Shown here: piece by piece, positions 42,231 to 53,868 of the stretch
Layout: each line of letters opens with the position of its first letter
How positions within the stretch are numbered: the stretch's first letter is position 1
NCBI GenBank assembly: GCA_956465555.1
Contig: OY101126.1
Location: forward strand, 352,501-416,500
Length of the DNA: 64,000 bases
Direction of reading: 5' to 3'
Source of the DNA: Nitzschia sp. pyKryTriq1
Taxonomy: Eukaryota > Bacillariophyta > Bacillariophyceae > Bacillariales > Bacillariaceae
Notes under the pieces: model-generated
Told to the model about the DNA's origin: nothing
What the model saw: only the letters and a program-made list of their open reading frames with translations
Databases searched by the model: none
Program-made: the position numbers and the translations under genes

Positions 42231-42477
42231 GTTGCGCCTTGTCGTCGTATTAGCCAATGTCGCCCGCAAGTTAGTCAAGCAATAGCAGAACATTGTGATT
42301 ATAGCTCGCAACTTATACTACCTGTGCGAATACTTCTGCTCCTGGCAGCAGTTTTCTGTGCGAACGTAGTATTGGTTTTTGAAGTGGGTAGCCTTACAAA
42401 TACTACTTGTAGCGTCAAACGCTTCTGCTCCTACTGGACACAGGAATCAGTCAGAAGCATTACCTTTCCCCGCCTCT

Positions 42478-43716
42478 TCATCCTTCGTCCGCACTGCTGC
42501 TGCTGCTGCCGCTGCCCTCTTCTTTTTCTGATCCACTGTTGTTTTGTTCCGTCGTTCGCTTATTTTTCGCCCTGTTCGCTTGATCTTCCTGAAACAGTTG
42601 TTCAAAGTCCAATCCATCCTTGAGAGATCCATCTGGATTTTCTAATCCCTTGATCCGCAATTTGCGTCGAAGCAAGCTTCGCTGTTCTCGTTGTTGATAC
42701 GCTTCGTCCATACTCGGTGGCCGTTTCGGAAAGATCATGGTGTCGTACTGACAAATTTCTTGTTCGAGTCCATTGCGTTTCGATGGCTTGCGGACCCAAA
42801 TATTGACCTCGGGTAGTTTAACAAATTCCTGATTTGGAGTATAGGAGCCTGTGGCACGGTATTCGATCATCTGACGATTGTATTCATCACGAGCATCGTT
42901 GGCAAATTTGTTATAGTACTTGCGCTCGTCTTCGGACAAGCCGATTCTCCACAATTTGGAAACTTCCTGCATAACTATGATCATCGTACGTACAGCATTT
43001 ACACGACAAGGAAGCAATCGAAACCTTCCGTGAGCCACCCATCAATGGGAGCACAGCAGTGCATTAGTACATTATCATACTGCTGAGACGCACGTACCTT
43101 TGGATTGATCATGAGGAGCATCTGGGCGGTCATGTCTGAGTTTGACGGTCATTTGCCCCAAAAAGGCAATGTACCCGGAAAGTGGAGGATCGGGAGGCGC
43201 CTCTGGCAAATCTCGTTCGCGCATGATCCGTCTCCGACGTTCTCCTGGAAGCCGCGGTTTATCCCACCGTCCTTCTTGTCGCCTTTCGGGTTGCATCAAC
43301 CGATGTCGTCGCCACAAATTGCGTCGGAGTTCTGCCACTCGGTCCGTTCGTTCGTCTCCGGTGCGAACAATCGTATGATCGGTATTGGAATGTCCACCGG
43401 TCGTCGAGGGTAGTATTGCGTGGGTGGGATCGGTGGGCGTGATGGTGGTACTAGTAGATGAGGTGTCCGCGGCCGCGTTATTGGCGGATCCGTCCGCAAG
43501 CGCCGAACCTACGGTGTTGCGAGGAAGCGTGCTACATTCCACGCTCAGCCCGGCCTTGGCGGCCAAGGCTCGGACTTCCTCCAGCTGTGCCATGGCATCT
43601 TGAATAGCGATGGTACTCTCAATAACCAATGCATTTGCGTGTTTTCGCGTCAAGTGTTTGAAGTTTTTGGCTGGCTTATTTCGCTTCTTGGGAGACTTTT
43701 TATTCGTGGGAGCCAT
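42478..43716 (-). CDS. HMG-box-like DNA-binding protein (2 exons)
   Basis: Exon 1 is 43716-43098 and exon 2 is 42974-42478; intron 42975-43097 is GT-AG, phase 1; 371 aa. A basic N-terminus (TNKKSPKKRNKPAKNFKHLTRK) and a Ser/Thr/Pro linker precede an HMG-box-type region that the intron splits. Its first part is PPLSGYIAFLGQMTVKLRHDRP and its second VMQEVSKLWRIGLSEDERKYYNKFANDARDEY, giving three-helix spacing. The C-terminus has a QREQRSLLRRKLRIKGLENPDG helix and an acidic Ser/Glu tail. It is probably a nuclear chromatin or transcription protein. Start at MAPTNKK (43716); an ATG two codons upstream (43722) is also possible. Confidence 0.75.
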
Positions 43717-43722
43717 TTTCAA

Positions 43723-44555
43723 TTTTTATTTTATTTTGAAGTGTTTCCTCGATGCGCTACGGAGACAGCGGCAGAAGTGGTCGATAGGGCTAGCGAGACT
43801 CAATGGAAATCGAACGACAGCAGAATGAATGACTTTTATCTCTGCAGAATAGATAAAGATGGACTGTGATGATTGATGATGATCGATGAAGTGTGATGCT
43901 TTTTGCGTTTGTTGCCTCTCTCGCTGCCCCGCCTCTCCTCGTTGTTTTGCGGGGTATATTCTTGGCGCGCGTTCGAACCAATTAGAATAGTTGGACTAAA
44001 ATCCAGGGTCGGCTCCACGAAAACGCCTACTACAGTACCAGTACCAGTACCAGTACTCGAGAGATAGACTCTGCTATATACTCCTACTAGTAGAGCTACT
44101 GTAGCTCTCTACTAGTAGAATAGAGGTAGAGAGAGCTCTAGCTAGTAGAGTAGTAGAGTGGAGAGAGGGCAGGACGACAGAAGCCGAAAGGATAAAGCTC
44201 TAAACGTCGCTCTAGCATGCAATAGTATGTTTTCCGTGTGTATCGGTCTAAATATACGTGCCATGATACTGACTGCGATGGCTCATGACTTTTCTTGGGG
44301 GGGAAGAGCGGCACGCAGTCAGTGGCAGAATGAAAACGTTCTGAAAGCCTTCACCCAATCTGCCGATGAACGAAATCGCCCAAGATTTTGTTTCCGTAAA
44401 ACGCCAGTGGTAGTAGTTTCAATGGACTGGTGTATTCGTGGCTCGCGTTGTTGCGCAATGCAAACAACGTGTGTCGAGTGAGTGAGTGAGTGAGCGAGCG
44501 AGTAAGTATTGCCTCAGTCAACACATCACTGGTGACGACGATACTCTCTTATCTA
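43723..44555. other. Intergenic region with CTACTAGTAG palindromes
   Basis: No supported gene. It contains cagtaccagtaccagtacca near 44034-44056, and a cluster of CTACTAGTAG/TAGAG inverted repeats at 44067-44162 that can form long hairpins. A (gagt)n/(gagc)n run lies at 44477-44502. Confidence 0.65.
44067..44162. repeat. CTACTAGTAG / CTCTAGAG inverted-repeat cluster
   Basis: Several overlapping self-complementary blocks: tactagtagagc, gctctctactagtag, tagagagagctctagc, ctagtagagtagtagag. A related cluster is at 33004-33050 and a shorter variant at 35225-35265. Confidence 0.85.
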
Positions 44556-46397
44556 CTAGACATAGGAGTATGTCTCTACACTTGGAATCGATGAATAATC
44601 CTTTCTTCGAAGACACAAACAGCCCTTGACAATGGTGAATGTGATTACCATGCAGCAAATCATAACCACCACCAAGCCTCTCCAACTGATCCTACACCTG
44701 CGAGAGAAAAAGGAGGAAGCATCCTTTCGAAAGTCTAGGGCAGTAACTCCAAGTGTTCCGAGATCTTCACAACGTGGAGATTCACCGGCAGTTCGTCCTT
44801 CAAGAGATGTGTCGATGAATCCGCAAATTCCAGAGCTACAATCTTCTGAGGAGGCACAGATGGCTCCAGTAGGAAGTCGGGCCTCGCACATACCGTACCG
44901 ACATCGATGCGATTCGCAGTTTGTGTCAGTCTTACAATTGCAGTTATTGTCCAGAAGACCACTCGTTCCTGAACAAAGTCCCGAAAGGCAACGGCCGCTC
45001 GAGCATTCCGAGTGCCTTTCACATGCCATACACGATTGGCGCTTGGGAACACACAAGCCATCATTGGTACATACTTCTGATTTGTAGCAATGATAATTGA
45101 AAGAGCATGCTTTTGGCACACAGACAGTCAAGTTGTTGTCGCCATTTTGTTTATCCTTCTGGTCGGGAGGACAACATTGACCGGAGCAGCATTCGAGAGA
45201 GTCGCTGCACACCGATCCATCCGCAAAACCGTCGGCTCGTACTGGGAACTCTGTCACGCTGTCGAATAGATTCCGGAGACGGCCTAGGTATCCCGGGATA
45301 GCATGGTACTTCGTTAGCATGGAATGGGCTTGCAATCCAAAGGGCACGTTGGGACGGAAATCTGCCGTGTGATCGTCTAGCCCAAGCGAAGCTACCCTGG
45401 TCGAATCTTCGCCCAAGAAGATCATGTATCCAAAGTCATCATTGGCAGCCAGACCTTGAATAAACGGCACAGGATCATAAGTGACACCGTATTCGGAAGA
45501 AACGTTGGTATTGACAAAACGAAACAGGCGTTCTCCAGAGATCATTGGACATGGGGCGTCGATAGTGCTGGGTTGCCCAAACGTGATAGTATAGGGATTC
45601 AGATCAATCATCACCAAGGCCGCAATCGCAGCAATAGCTCCACCTTCACTATGCCCACTCAGTACGAGGCATTCATCCGGATTCGGACAACCGTGTACGC
45701 ATTGGCGAATGGCGTTCTCGGTCGGTTCACGGTACGTCGAATTGTAGGCTTTCGCAAAACCGATCCGCGTGCTGCAACAATTGTTCCCACCACCGCTGAC
45801 ACCGGCACCACCGCCAGCAGTCTGACTCCTGGGAGTAGCATTTGCTCCACCACCACTACCATCATCATCATCATCGTCATGCTGATAATGATGATTGCCC
45901 GGCGAGCAAATCTTTTCTCTTCCAAAATCTTGAGCATCCCAATCGGTCCAGGTGGGGTTGTTTCCCCAATAACTCGCAAAACAATATCCGTTCTTTCTAG
46001 CAACAATGGCTTTTCCTGGTGCTGAGGAGAGAGAGAGAGAAGCGACGGAAAAATAAGTTTGATACCAGCCATAGTCAAGTGTTCTGTGTATCATATATTG
46101 TCATAGAGTTCTCACTGCTCCTCCTGGACGACTACTAGTAGACTACAGTATCATTTACCCTTTTATACTGCACTTACCATACTCTAACACGTCAAATCCT
46201 TCATTGTTGTTGTCTGCTTGTGGTTGTTCTCCTTTTAAGATACTGGACAATTCCGCGCTGGAAAGCGCCAACCTCAGGATGTGCTCGCTCAGTACGAGAT
46301 CAGCATGAACATGCATAGGCTTCAACATAATCGTCACGGTGAGGACGAGTACAAGTAGGAAGAAAGACCACGACGCCCCAATGAAGGACCGAGCCAT
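44556..46397 (-). CDS. Class 3 lipase with Cys-rich tail and C-terminal membrane anchor (2 exons)
   Basis: Exon 1 is 46397-46178 and exon 2 is 46015-44556; GT-AG intron 46016-46177, phase 1; 559 aa. A signal peptide (SFFLLVLVLTVTIM..HAD) precedes the lipase domain with the nucleophile elbow GHSEG, the likely Asp in YDPVPFIQG and the likely His in AHSML. An insert of acidic and Gly-rich sequence (HDDDDDDGSGGG) lies before the elbow. The Cys-rich half (CxxGxC modules) is followed by a transmembrane helix (LVVVMICCMVITFTIVKGCL) and a short cytosolic RRKDYSSIPS tail. It is the paralog of 547-2058 with the same intron position. An ATG at 46409 or 46445 could be the start instead. Confidence 0.85.
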
Positions 46398-46446
46398 TAT
46401 TATTTTCATAACAATATATCGAATGACGTTGTTGTTCCACTCCACT

Positions 46447-47238
46447 TCACTTGTGTCTCAAGTCGAAAAAGAGCTGTTTGCTAGCTAGATCTTCTTGATA
46501 TGCTGTTCTATAAAAATTTCGTGTTTGGTAGTTGTGGGATTGCCTGCTGGATGCATGGAGAAGATAAATATGAATGGCGCTACGAGTATCGTATACCGGC
46601 AGAAGAAGAAGATAATGAGAATGGAACAGCGATGGGACAAGCAAGGGGTCGAAGAATATGGGAATAATGTACCGGTTACCGGCAGCTGCAATAATAGTGG
46701 GTGGAGAAAATACTGTAGGTGGCGATGAGAATCCAGTAAAATAATAATTTCGAGAACAATAAACGCGTTCCGAACCGCGAGCGCGGGGCGAAGATACTAT
46801 GCGAAGCCAATTCTCACTCGGACACAATGTTCGAAAAGATGTGAGATGTTCGTGTCCGAAAGCCCAAAAATGAAGCCCACTGCCGGCTTGCGTTCCGAAT
46901 GTGATCTGCGAGACTCCGCCCATTAGCAAAGGGTTCACGTAGAATTTGTACCAAACGTCTGAACTTGGGGCTGGCGGGAAGGCTTGCCAACGGAAATGAT
47001 GGAATAAGCAATATTCGTCATTCAAGATGATCATTCGTCTAAGTAACCTTGCACACTCATTCGTGTGCAAAGTCAATGCATCAACCACCAAAGTTTGGCT
47101 AACAAACGCCAACCAGAGGGCTAAAAATGCAACAGCAGACAGCAGAGCGGAAAGATGCGATTGGAGTCGTATTTCAAACCATCGACGACGGCGAGAGGCA
47201 TTGTCGTTTCCAATCAAGGAAGTCAGAAACGTACCCAC
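46447..47238 (-). CDS. Doubtful 263-codon open frame
   Basis: A hydrophobic stretch (LLSAVAFLALWLAFVSQTLVV) near residue 40 and a compact middle could be protein, but no domain was recognised. The C-terminal third is full of Ser/Tyr/His and TACCGG repeats read as codons. It lies between the lipase gene (-) and the PDZ gene (+). The reading could be chance. Confidence 0.25.
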   Translation of the reverse strand: MGTFLTSLIGNDNASRRRRWFEIRLQSHLSALLSAVAFLALWLAFVSQTLVVDALTLHTNECARLLRRMIILNDEYCLFHHFRWQAFPPAPSSDVWYKFYVNPLLMGGVSQITFGTQAGSGLHFWAFGHEHLTSFRTLCPSENWLRIVSSPRARGSERVYCSRNYYFTGFSSPPTVFSPPTIIAAAGNRYIIPIFFDPLLVPSLFHSHYLLLLPVYDTRSAIHIYLLHASSRQSHNYQTRNFYRTAYQEDLASKQLFFDLRHK

Positions 47239-47412
47239 CAGCAGCTTTCCACCGCCTCCTTGTCTTAGACCTTCAAATCAGTAGTCTAGATCTCGTCCAT
47301 CCGTTCTTCTAGTTTGAGCAGAAACGAAGACGAAAACGAATCTTTCGATCGAGTACTCTGACCAGAGCAGGCTTTCTTCGCGCAGCCGCCGATAAAAACT
47401 GATCTATCTAAA

Positions 47413-49171
47413 ATGGCGATCCAACCATGGCGATATCTTCTAGTTTCGACGAGCCTGCTGTTGATGATGGTGTCAAGCGTCTCAGCCCAGTCGCTAGCTC
47501 CTTCAGGTGCTCCTTCTATCGATTTGAACGCCACCGAGGCCCCCTCTTCCTCAGTCATGCCGTCACCAGCTCCGAGTCCAGTGGTTATTGAAAATACCAC
47601 CAGCACGCCTACGGCAAGCCCCACTGCTATTTTTGTGAATGCCACCGACGATCCTAGTATTATCGATTCCACTCTCTTGCCCACTGTGAATGAAACGAAC
47701 TCTCCTAGTGCAAGCCCCTCCGTCTCTCCAACCATGAGTACCAATTTTACCGATGTCCCGACGGCTACACCTACCCTTGCTCCGTCTGCGGCACCTTCGT
47801 CACCGATGGTAAATGAGACCACGACAGAACCTTCTGCTGCTCCGTCCTCTGCTCCGTCTGCCGGATTGCAACAAGAGTTCGTGGAGGACTTGAATATTCG
47901 ATTGTTTGGCATTTCGGACTTGCCCGTTGGTGCCCCTTCGGATACCTTTCAAGACATTACCGCTGCGTATCAACAGCAGTTCTACGCATCTGTGCTCAAT
48001 TCACCCATTTCTGACTTTTCCGCGGAGGTTACCATTCAAAAGATCGTGGTTCCCAATATTCGTCGTCACTTGCGTGATTTGCAAGCGGACGAGTCTGTGA
48101 CTGTAATTTATTCCCAAACGATGCAGTATCGAGTGACTGGCGCCCCTGGTAGTACTAATGTCGGTCCCATTCAAGTGGCCACGGTTCCTTTTGACTCGGA
48201 AGCGGGGCGAAATGCGTATGTTGAAATGCTGCAAAATTCTGGCCAGGTTGGATTGGCGGATGTTACAAGTGTCTCGCCCGTCCAAACGGAGACTACCCCA
48301 GAACCTACCTTGGCCCCTGCCATGCCACCTTCGGCTGGCGGTGATGGCAGCGGCGAAAAGGGCCTCAGTACAGGTGCGATTGTGGGCATTGCCGTCGGTG
48401 GTGGTGTGGCCTTGATTGGTCTGCTGTATTTCTTTTTCTTCCGAAGTGGGGACAACGACTACGAGGGAGCCAATGACCCTCCTCCTAGCGTCAATGTGCA
48501 ACGAGAAACTGATGAAGTTAGCACTTTGGCGCCTCCTCCATTGGGTCCGGGAGGAGCCCCCATGTCTCACGGATCGATCGGTGGATATGGCGACCAAAGG
48601 TAAGTTCGTCCAATCAGTGCTTGTAAACGTAGTACGTACTGCACCAGTGATTTTCTCATTCTTTTTTGTTTTGTTTTGTTTTGTTTTGCTTCGCAGTGTC
48701 GCAACGGTGGACTATGATTATTCCAAAGCCTACGGAGGAGGTGGGGATACTTCCGTCGTTTCCTCGGCGGGCGGTACCTTTGGTTCGCAAACGCACGGTC
48801 AATCAGTATTGGATCCACGAACCGCGGGTGCGACGGGTGCCGCTCTAGGAAACTTTTCGGATGATAATTCCTTCGAGGCAGCGTATCGAGATCCCAATGC
48901 CAATGTCAAAGAGGAATTGCTCAATATTTTTGCGCCACCTGGAAAGCTAGGCGTTGTGATTGATACTCCGGACGATGGAGCACCAGTAGTGCATGCGGTG
49001 AAGGATTCCTCGGTGATTGCCGGTAAAATCAATGTTGGTGACAAACTTGTTGCCGTCGATGATGAAGATGTCCGATCAATGACGGCCATCAAGGTCTCCA
49101 AGTTGATCTCGAGAAAGAGCGCGAATCCGTCGCGGAAGTTGACAATTATTCGCATGACTGTTATAGAGTGA
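47413..49171 (+). CDS. Mucin-like surface protein with cytosolic PDZ domain (2 exons)
   Basis: Exon 1 is 47413-48599 and exon 2 is 48697-49171; GT-AG intron 48600-48696, with a (tttg)n polypyrimidine tract before the acceptor; 553 aa. A signal peptide (YLLVSTSLLLMMVSSVSA) precedes a PSAxP/PTxxP stalk of about 130 residues with N-x-S/T sites. A compact domain (EFVEDLNIRLFGISDL.., RRHLRDLQADESVTVIYSQT) follows, then a transmembrane helix (AIVGIAVGGGVALIGLLYFFFF). The cytosolic tail ends with a PDZ domain (KLGVVIDTPDDGAPVVHAV.., INVGDKLVAVDDEDV, ..LTIIR) in the last 90 residues. PDZ domains bind short peptides, so this links an extracellular stalk to an intracellular partner. It has the same overall plan as the 22210 and 27120 genes. 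Confidence 0.85.
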
Positions 49172-49339
49172 GTAGTTTTGCTGCTGCTGCTGGAACGAAC
49201 AAACAAGTCTCAAGATAGCGTTCATAACTATATAAGTATTATCTGTGTATCTGTACCGAATATGAAGGCCAACCGCCAAGGCTGTCACCAGTGCCAATCA
49301 AGTTGCACTTAACAATCTATATACTGGGAAGTCTAAGTT

Positions 49340-49900
49340 TTATTCTACCGGGCTTTGATGAGATGAGCACTCCGTGGCCAAGGTCGCCAAGGAGCCTCTT
49401 TGATACCAGGAAATCATTTCTCCGTTTCTACTCTTTTCAGCCATGAAGCCCATCAATGGCACTTGATCGCTCTCTATCTCCATATCATCATAATCGTCGT
49501 CACCCGAGCTTGATGATTTGTTGCATGTCGTCATCGGCCACTCGAACTTTCTTCGCTTGCGTGAAAAGGCGCTGTGGTGATGCTGATGTTGATGCTGATT
49601 CGCCTTTACTACTTGCTCGTTGGACACCCAGGAAAGCGGATTCTTCAACATCCCCGAAACTTTTGTATGCAAGGGTGCTGGAGTAGGTTTCTTTCGCTTC
49701 CGAGGGGTACTTGCAGTAATCGAAGGATCCATTCCCGCGTTGCCATCATGGGAGGGAAAAGATGCCGCGCGACTATGGAACTCTTCACTTAGGGATGGAA
49801 AGGACCCCTTGGGGCGGCGCTTTTGACGCTGGTGTTTGCGGGAAAATGCTCGTCTCAGCAATGGCATCTTCTTAGAAAATGGTAACGCATGAGGAGCCAT
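49340..49900 (-). CDS. Small basic uncharacterised protein
   Basis: 186 aa, single exon. A basic N-terminus (KKMPLLRRAFSRKHQRQKRRPK), a RKRKK stretch that could act as a nuclear signal, and a His-rich patch (QHQHQHHH) are visible. An acidic segment (SSSSGDDDYDDMEIESDQ) and a short C-terminal block follow. No family was recognised; composition and lack of repeats favour a real gene. Confidence 0.45.
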   Translation of the reverse strand: MAPHALPFSKKMPLLRRAFSRKHQRQKRRPKGSFPSLSEEFHSRAASFPSHDGNAGMDPSITASTPRKRKKPTPAPLHTKVSGMLKNPLSWVSNEQVVKANQHQHQHHHSAFSRKRRKFEWPMTTCNKSSSSGDDDYDDMEIESDQVPLMGFMAEKSRNGEMISWYQRGSLATLATECSSHQSPVE

Positions 49901-50826
49901 TGAATAAATGGCTACTTTGAGCAGAAGATGAATGCTCGCCGAAAGAATGAGAAGTGAGAAGAAATAATGAAGGGCAATGACCCCGACCGTACCAGGGTAC
50001 TTGTACCGGTAAGGCGAAAATGGAGATCTTTTTCCACTTTTGGCTATTAGTAGCTTGTGTTCCAGTTGTTGTGCATGACGCGCCCTTTAGCTCCAACAAA
50101 CGGACGTGCCGGTATTTTTTATTTATTGGAATGTACGGAGTCTCACAACATTATTGTTTCAAAATACTGATTGCTGAGACATAAAATGGCCAATAAACGG
50201 ATTTCCAAAGCATGGGCTTTAGAAATTCTAGCGCGGGAAATTCTGAGTACCTTAAATAACAATCTTTATTCGTATACAAATCCGTATATATACAATCGAG
50301 CAGCAGGCATAGCAAATAAATGCCGATTCCCCAATTTCCCGTTACAGACGTCAGACGTGCGTGCGTGCGTGGTATTATCGTTTGTTGTTGTTCGCGTACT
50401 GTACCGGTACAGCACGTACTGTACTCATACCAGTCAGTGCTCAGTACAGTGCTGTAATTGTACTGTACTGGTACCACCGGTAATGACTGTAGCAGGTACG
50501 AACAGTAGCCCCTCTTCACGCATCATTATCGATCGCAGCCAATCTCATCTACGGTACCAGTACCGGTATCAGCTGACAAATTTGTCCCAACAGAGGACGA
50601 CTATGATGTCGTTGTTGATACAGTACTGTATACTCCGGCTACTTGAACGAGTTTGAATTTGAGGCTTGTTGCAACATCATCCTAATCCTTCTACCGGTAC
50701 GAGTCGTCTTGGTACAAGTACCCTACCGTACCGGTATCGTTTTGATGAAGATTTGGTTGGACGACAAGAGACACGTAAAGTAACGGTACTGGTACATACT
50801 GCACTACCAAGACTCAGCGTGGCAGG
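49901..50826. other. Intergenic region with GTAC-rich palindromes
   Basis: No supported gene. Dense GTACCGGTAC/GTACTGTAC words at about 50397-50485, 50550-50572, 50690-50735 and 50782-50795. Confidence 0.6.
50397..50572. repeat. GTACTG/GTACCGG palindromic cluster
   Basis: Alternating gtactgtaccggtacagcac, gtactgtact, tactggtaccaccggta and ggtaccagtaccggtatc words; the same vocabulary as elsewhere. Confidence 0.8.
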
Positions 50827-51276
50827 ATGGATTACCGCCTCAAAGTTATGATACTGGCGGTGCTTTATCTGATTTGCGTAGTTACCATGTGGACGGCTCC
50901 CAGCATGACCATGGGGAATGCTTCCATGCGCGTACTCTCGCCACCCATCCGTCAACACTGCAAGGCCGCGCAAATGGCGGCCAACAAATGTCTCGCAGGG
51001 GATGGTTGTCAGACCCTAAAGGGCGATGCGTTAAAGTGCGAGCAAGTGGTCCAAAACGCCTACCGACATATTAACCTGGGAGGATGTCCGATGGAAATAA
51101 AGGCGTGGACGTTGTGCGAAATTGAATGGTGTCAAGGAGGAGGAGTCGACCATTCGTCCTGTCTCTCTGAGTGCGCGGGAGTTCGAGACTCTCTTCAAAC
51201 GTGCAAGGAAAACGTCGTGGCGTCCTATTTTAAAAGTCATTCCCTTGAGAAAGATGGAACGAGCAAAATCCATTGA
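50827..51276 (+). CDS. Protein with four CX9C motifs and N-terminal TM helix
   Basis: 149 aa, single exon. Residues 7-22 form a hydrophobic helix (VMILAVLYLICVVTMW). The rest has ten Cys; the pairs C45-C55, C61-C71, C87-C97 and C116-C126 are each exactly CX9C, and C102 and C112 lie between the last two. Twin CX9C (CHCH) proteins are small helical-hairpin proteins of the mitochondrial intermembrane space, oxidised by Mia40/Erv1 and involved in COX assembly. Two hairpins in one chain, behind a transmembrane helix, would be an unusual build. The domain assignment is from spacing alone; no named CHCHD relative was recognised. Confidence 0.7.
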   Translation: MDYRLKVMILAVLYLICVVTMWTAPSMTMGNASMRVLSPPIRQHCKAAQMAANKCLAGDGCQTLKGDALKCEQVVQNAYRHINLGGCPMEIKAWTLCEIEWCQGGGVDHSSCLSECAGVRDSLQTCKENVVASYFKSHSLEKDGTSKIH

Positions 51277-51328
51277 ATCGTCTAAACAACACAAGGAACA
51301 AATTCGATCGCTATTTTTACTTTACCCC

Positions 51329-52861
<1,533 letters not shown>

Positions 52862-53236
52862 GAATACAGTCTGCGAATTTTGGCAACAATGACGACTTCA
52901 GTTGTTATTCTGAGAGTGCATTGTTGCCCTGCGGATGAGATAATATCGCTCATGTGGACGAGAGATCTGAAATAATATTATTATTATTATTTTATCGATC
53001 AATTGTCCACGTGGAATCTTTATGGATGTTTACCCTGTCCATCGTTCGTCTTATACCTTGCTTGCAGGAAGATCTTTTTTATCCCACCAAGTTCGCTCGA
53101 CGAGAAGAATACCTGCGGGGCAACTCTGTCAGCGCAACAACAACAACAACAACAACAACAACATAGGAGAGTAAATCCAAGCCAATCCACGCCAATTCAA
53201 GCTAAAGGAAATATCATAATAGAACACAACATCAAC
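52862..53236. other. Shared upstream region of cysteine synthase and Nudix genes
   Basis: 375 bp between divergent starts. (att)n run at 52974-52992 and a (caa)n microsatellite at 53139-53163. No other gene. Confidence 0.6.
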
Positions 53237-53746
53237 ATGACCGATACTGCAACAACAAGCGAACAAGAAAATAATCCATCCAAGACGGCGACGGTCGTCC
53301 GTGTCGGCGTGGGCGTTCTAGTGCAAGATCCAAAAGATCCGACCAGAGTCATTTGCGGAATCCGCAAGGGAAGCCACGGCGCCGGATCGCTGGCGTTACC
53401 AGGAGGCCATTTGGAATTATTTGAAAGTTGGGAGACTTGTGCGAAGCGGGAAGTTTTGGAGGAATGTGGTTTGGAGTTGGAGGATTCCACTGTGGAATTT
53501 GCTCACGTCACCAACGACCCAATGAAAGCGGAAGGCAAGCACTACATTACGATTTTTATGAAGTCCAAGTGTGTCGTCAAGGACCCACTACAAGAGGCAA
53601 AGACGCTAGAGCCCGACAAATGTGAAGGATGGGATTCATACAGCTGGGAGGAATTGAAGGCCTACAAAGCAAATGGCAAGCTATTCGGTCCCCTGGATCG
53701 ACTAGTACGAGACAGCCCTGCCAAGGTTTTGGAGTTTTTGAAATGA
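53237..53746 (+). CDS. Nudix hydrolase (NUDT15-like)
   Basis: 169 aa from the ATG at 53237; the frame is open upstream to 53003 but that part is fed by a (CAA)n repeat. The Nudix box is complete: Gly57, five residues, Glu63, seven residues, then REVLEE and CG at 77-78. The preceding VGVGVLVQD.. and ALPGGHLE match the NUDT15/MTH2 branch that clears oxidised or unusual nucleoside triphosphates. Conserved motif, short length and absence of a targeting peptide suggest a cytosolic housekeeping pyrophosphohydrolase. Confidence 0.85.
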   Translation: MTDTATTSEQENNPSKTATVVRVGVGVLVQDPKDPTRVICGIRKGSHGAGSLALPGGHLELFESWETCAKREVLEECGLELEDSTVEFAHVTNDPMKAEGKHYITIFMKSKCVVKDPLQEAKTLEPDKCEGWDSYSWEELKAYKANGKLFGPLDRLVRDSPAKVLEFLK

Positions 53747-53868
53747 AACAATGAAGACGGTCTAAAATCTGCATGACTGTGGGGTCTTCAATCTATCTAT
53801 GCAGTGGAGTAGAGTAGAGTAGAGAAGAGAGACTGGTTTGCTCTTCTTCTCGATCGATTGGATGGTGT

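Noticed and set aside
46495-46728. Open plus-strand frame near the doubtful 46447 frame
   Set aside because: Antisense to it, with repetitive TACCGG content.
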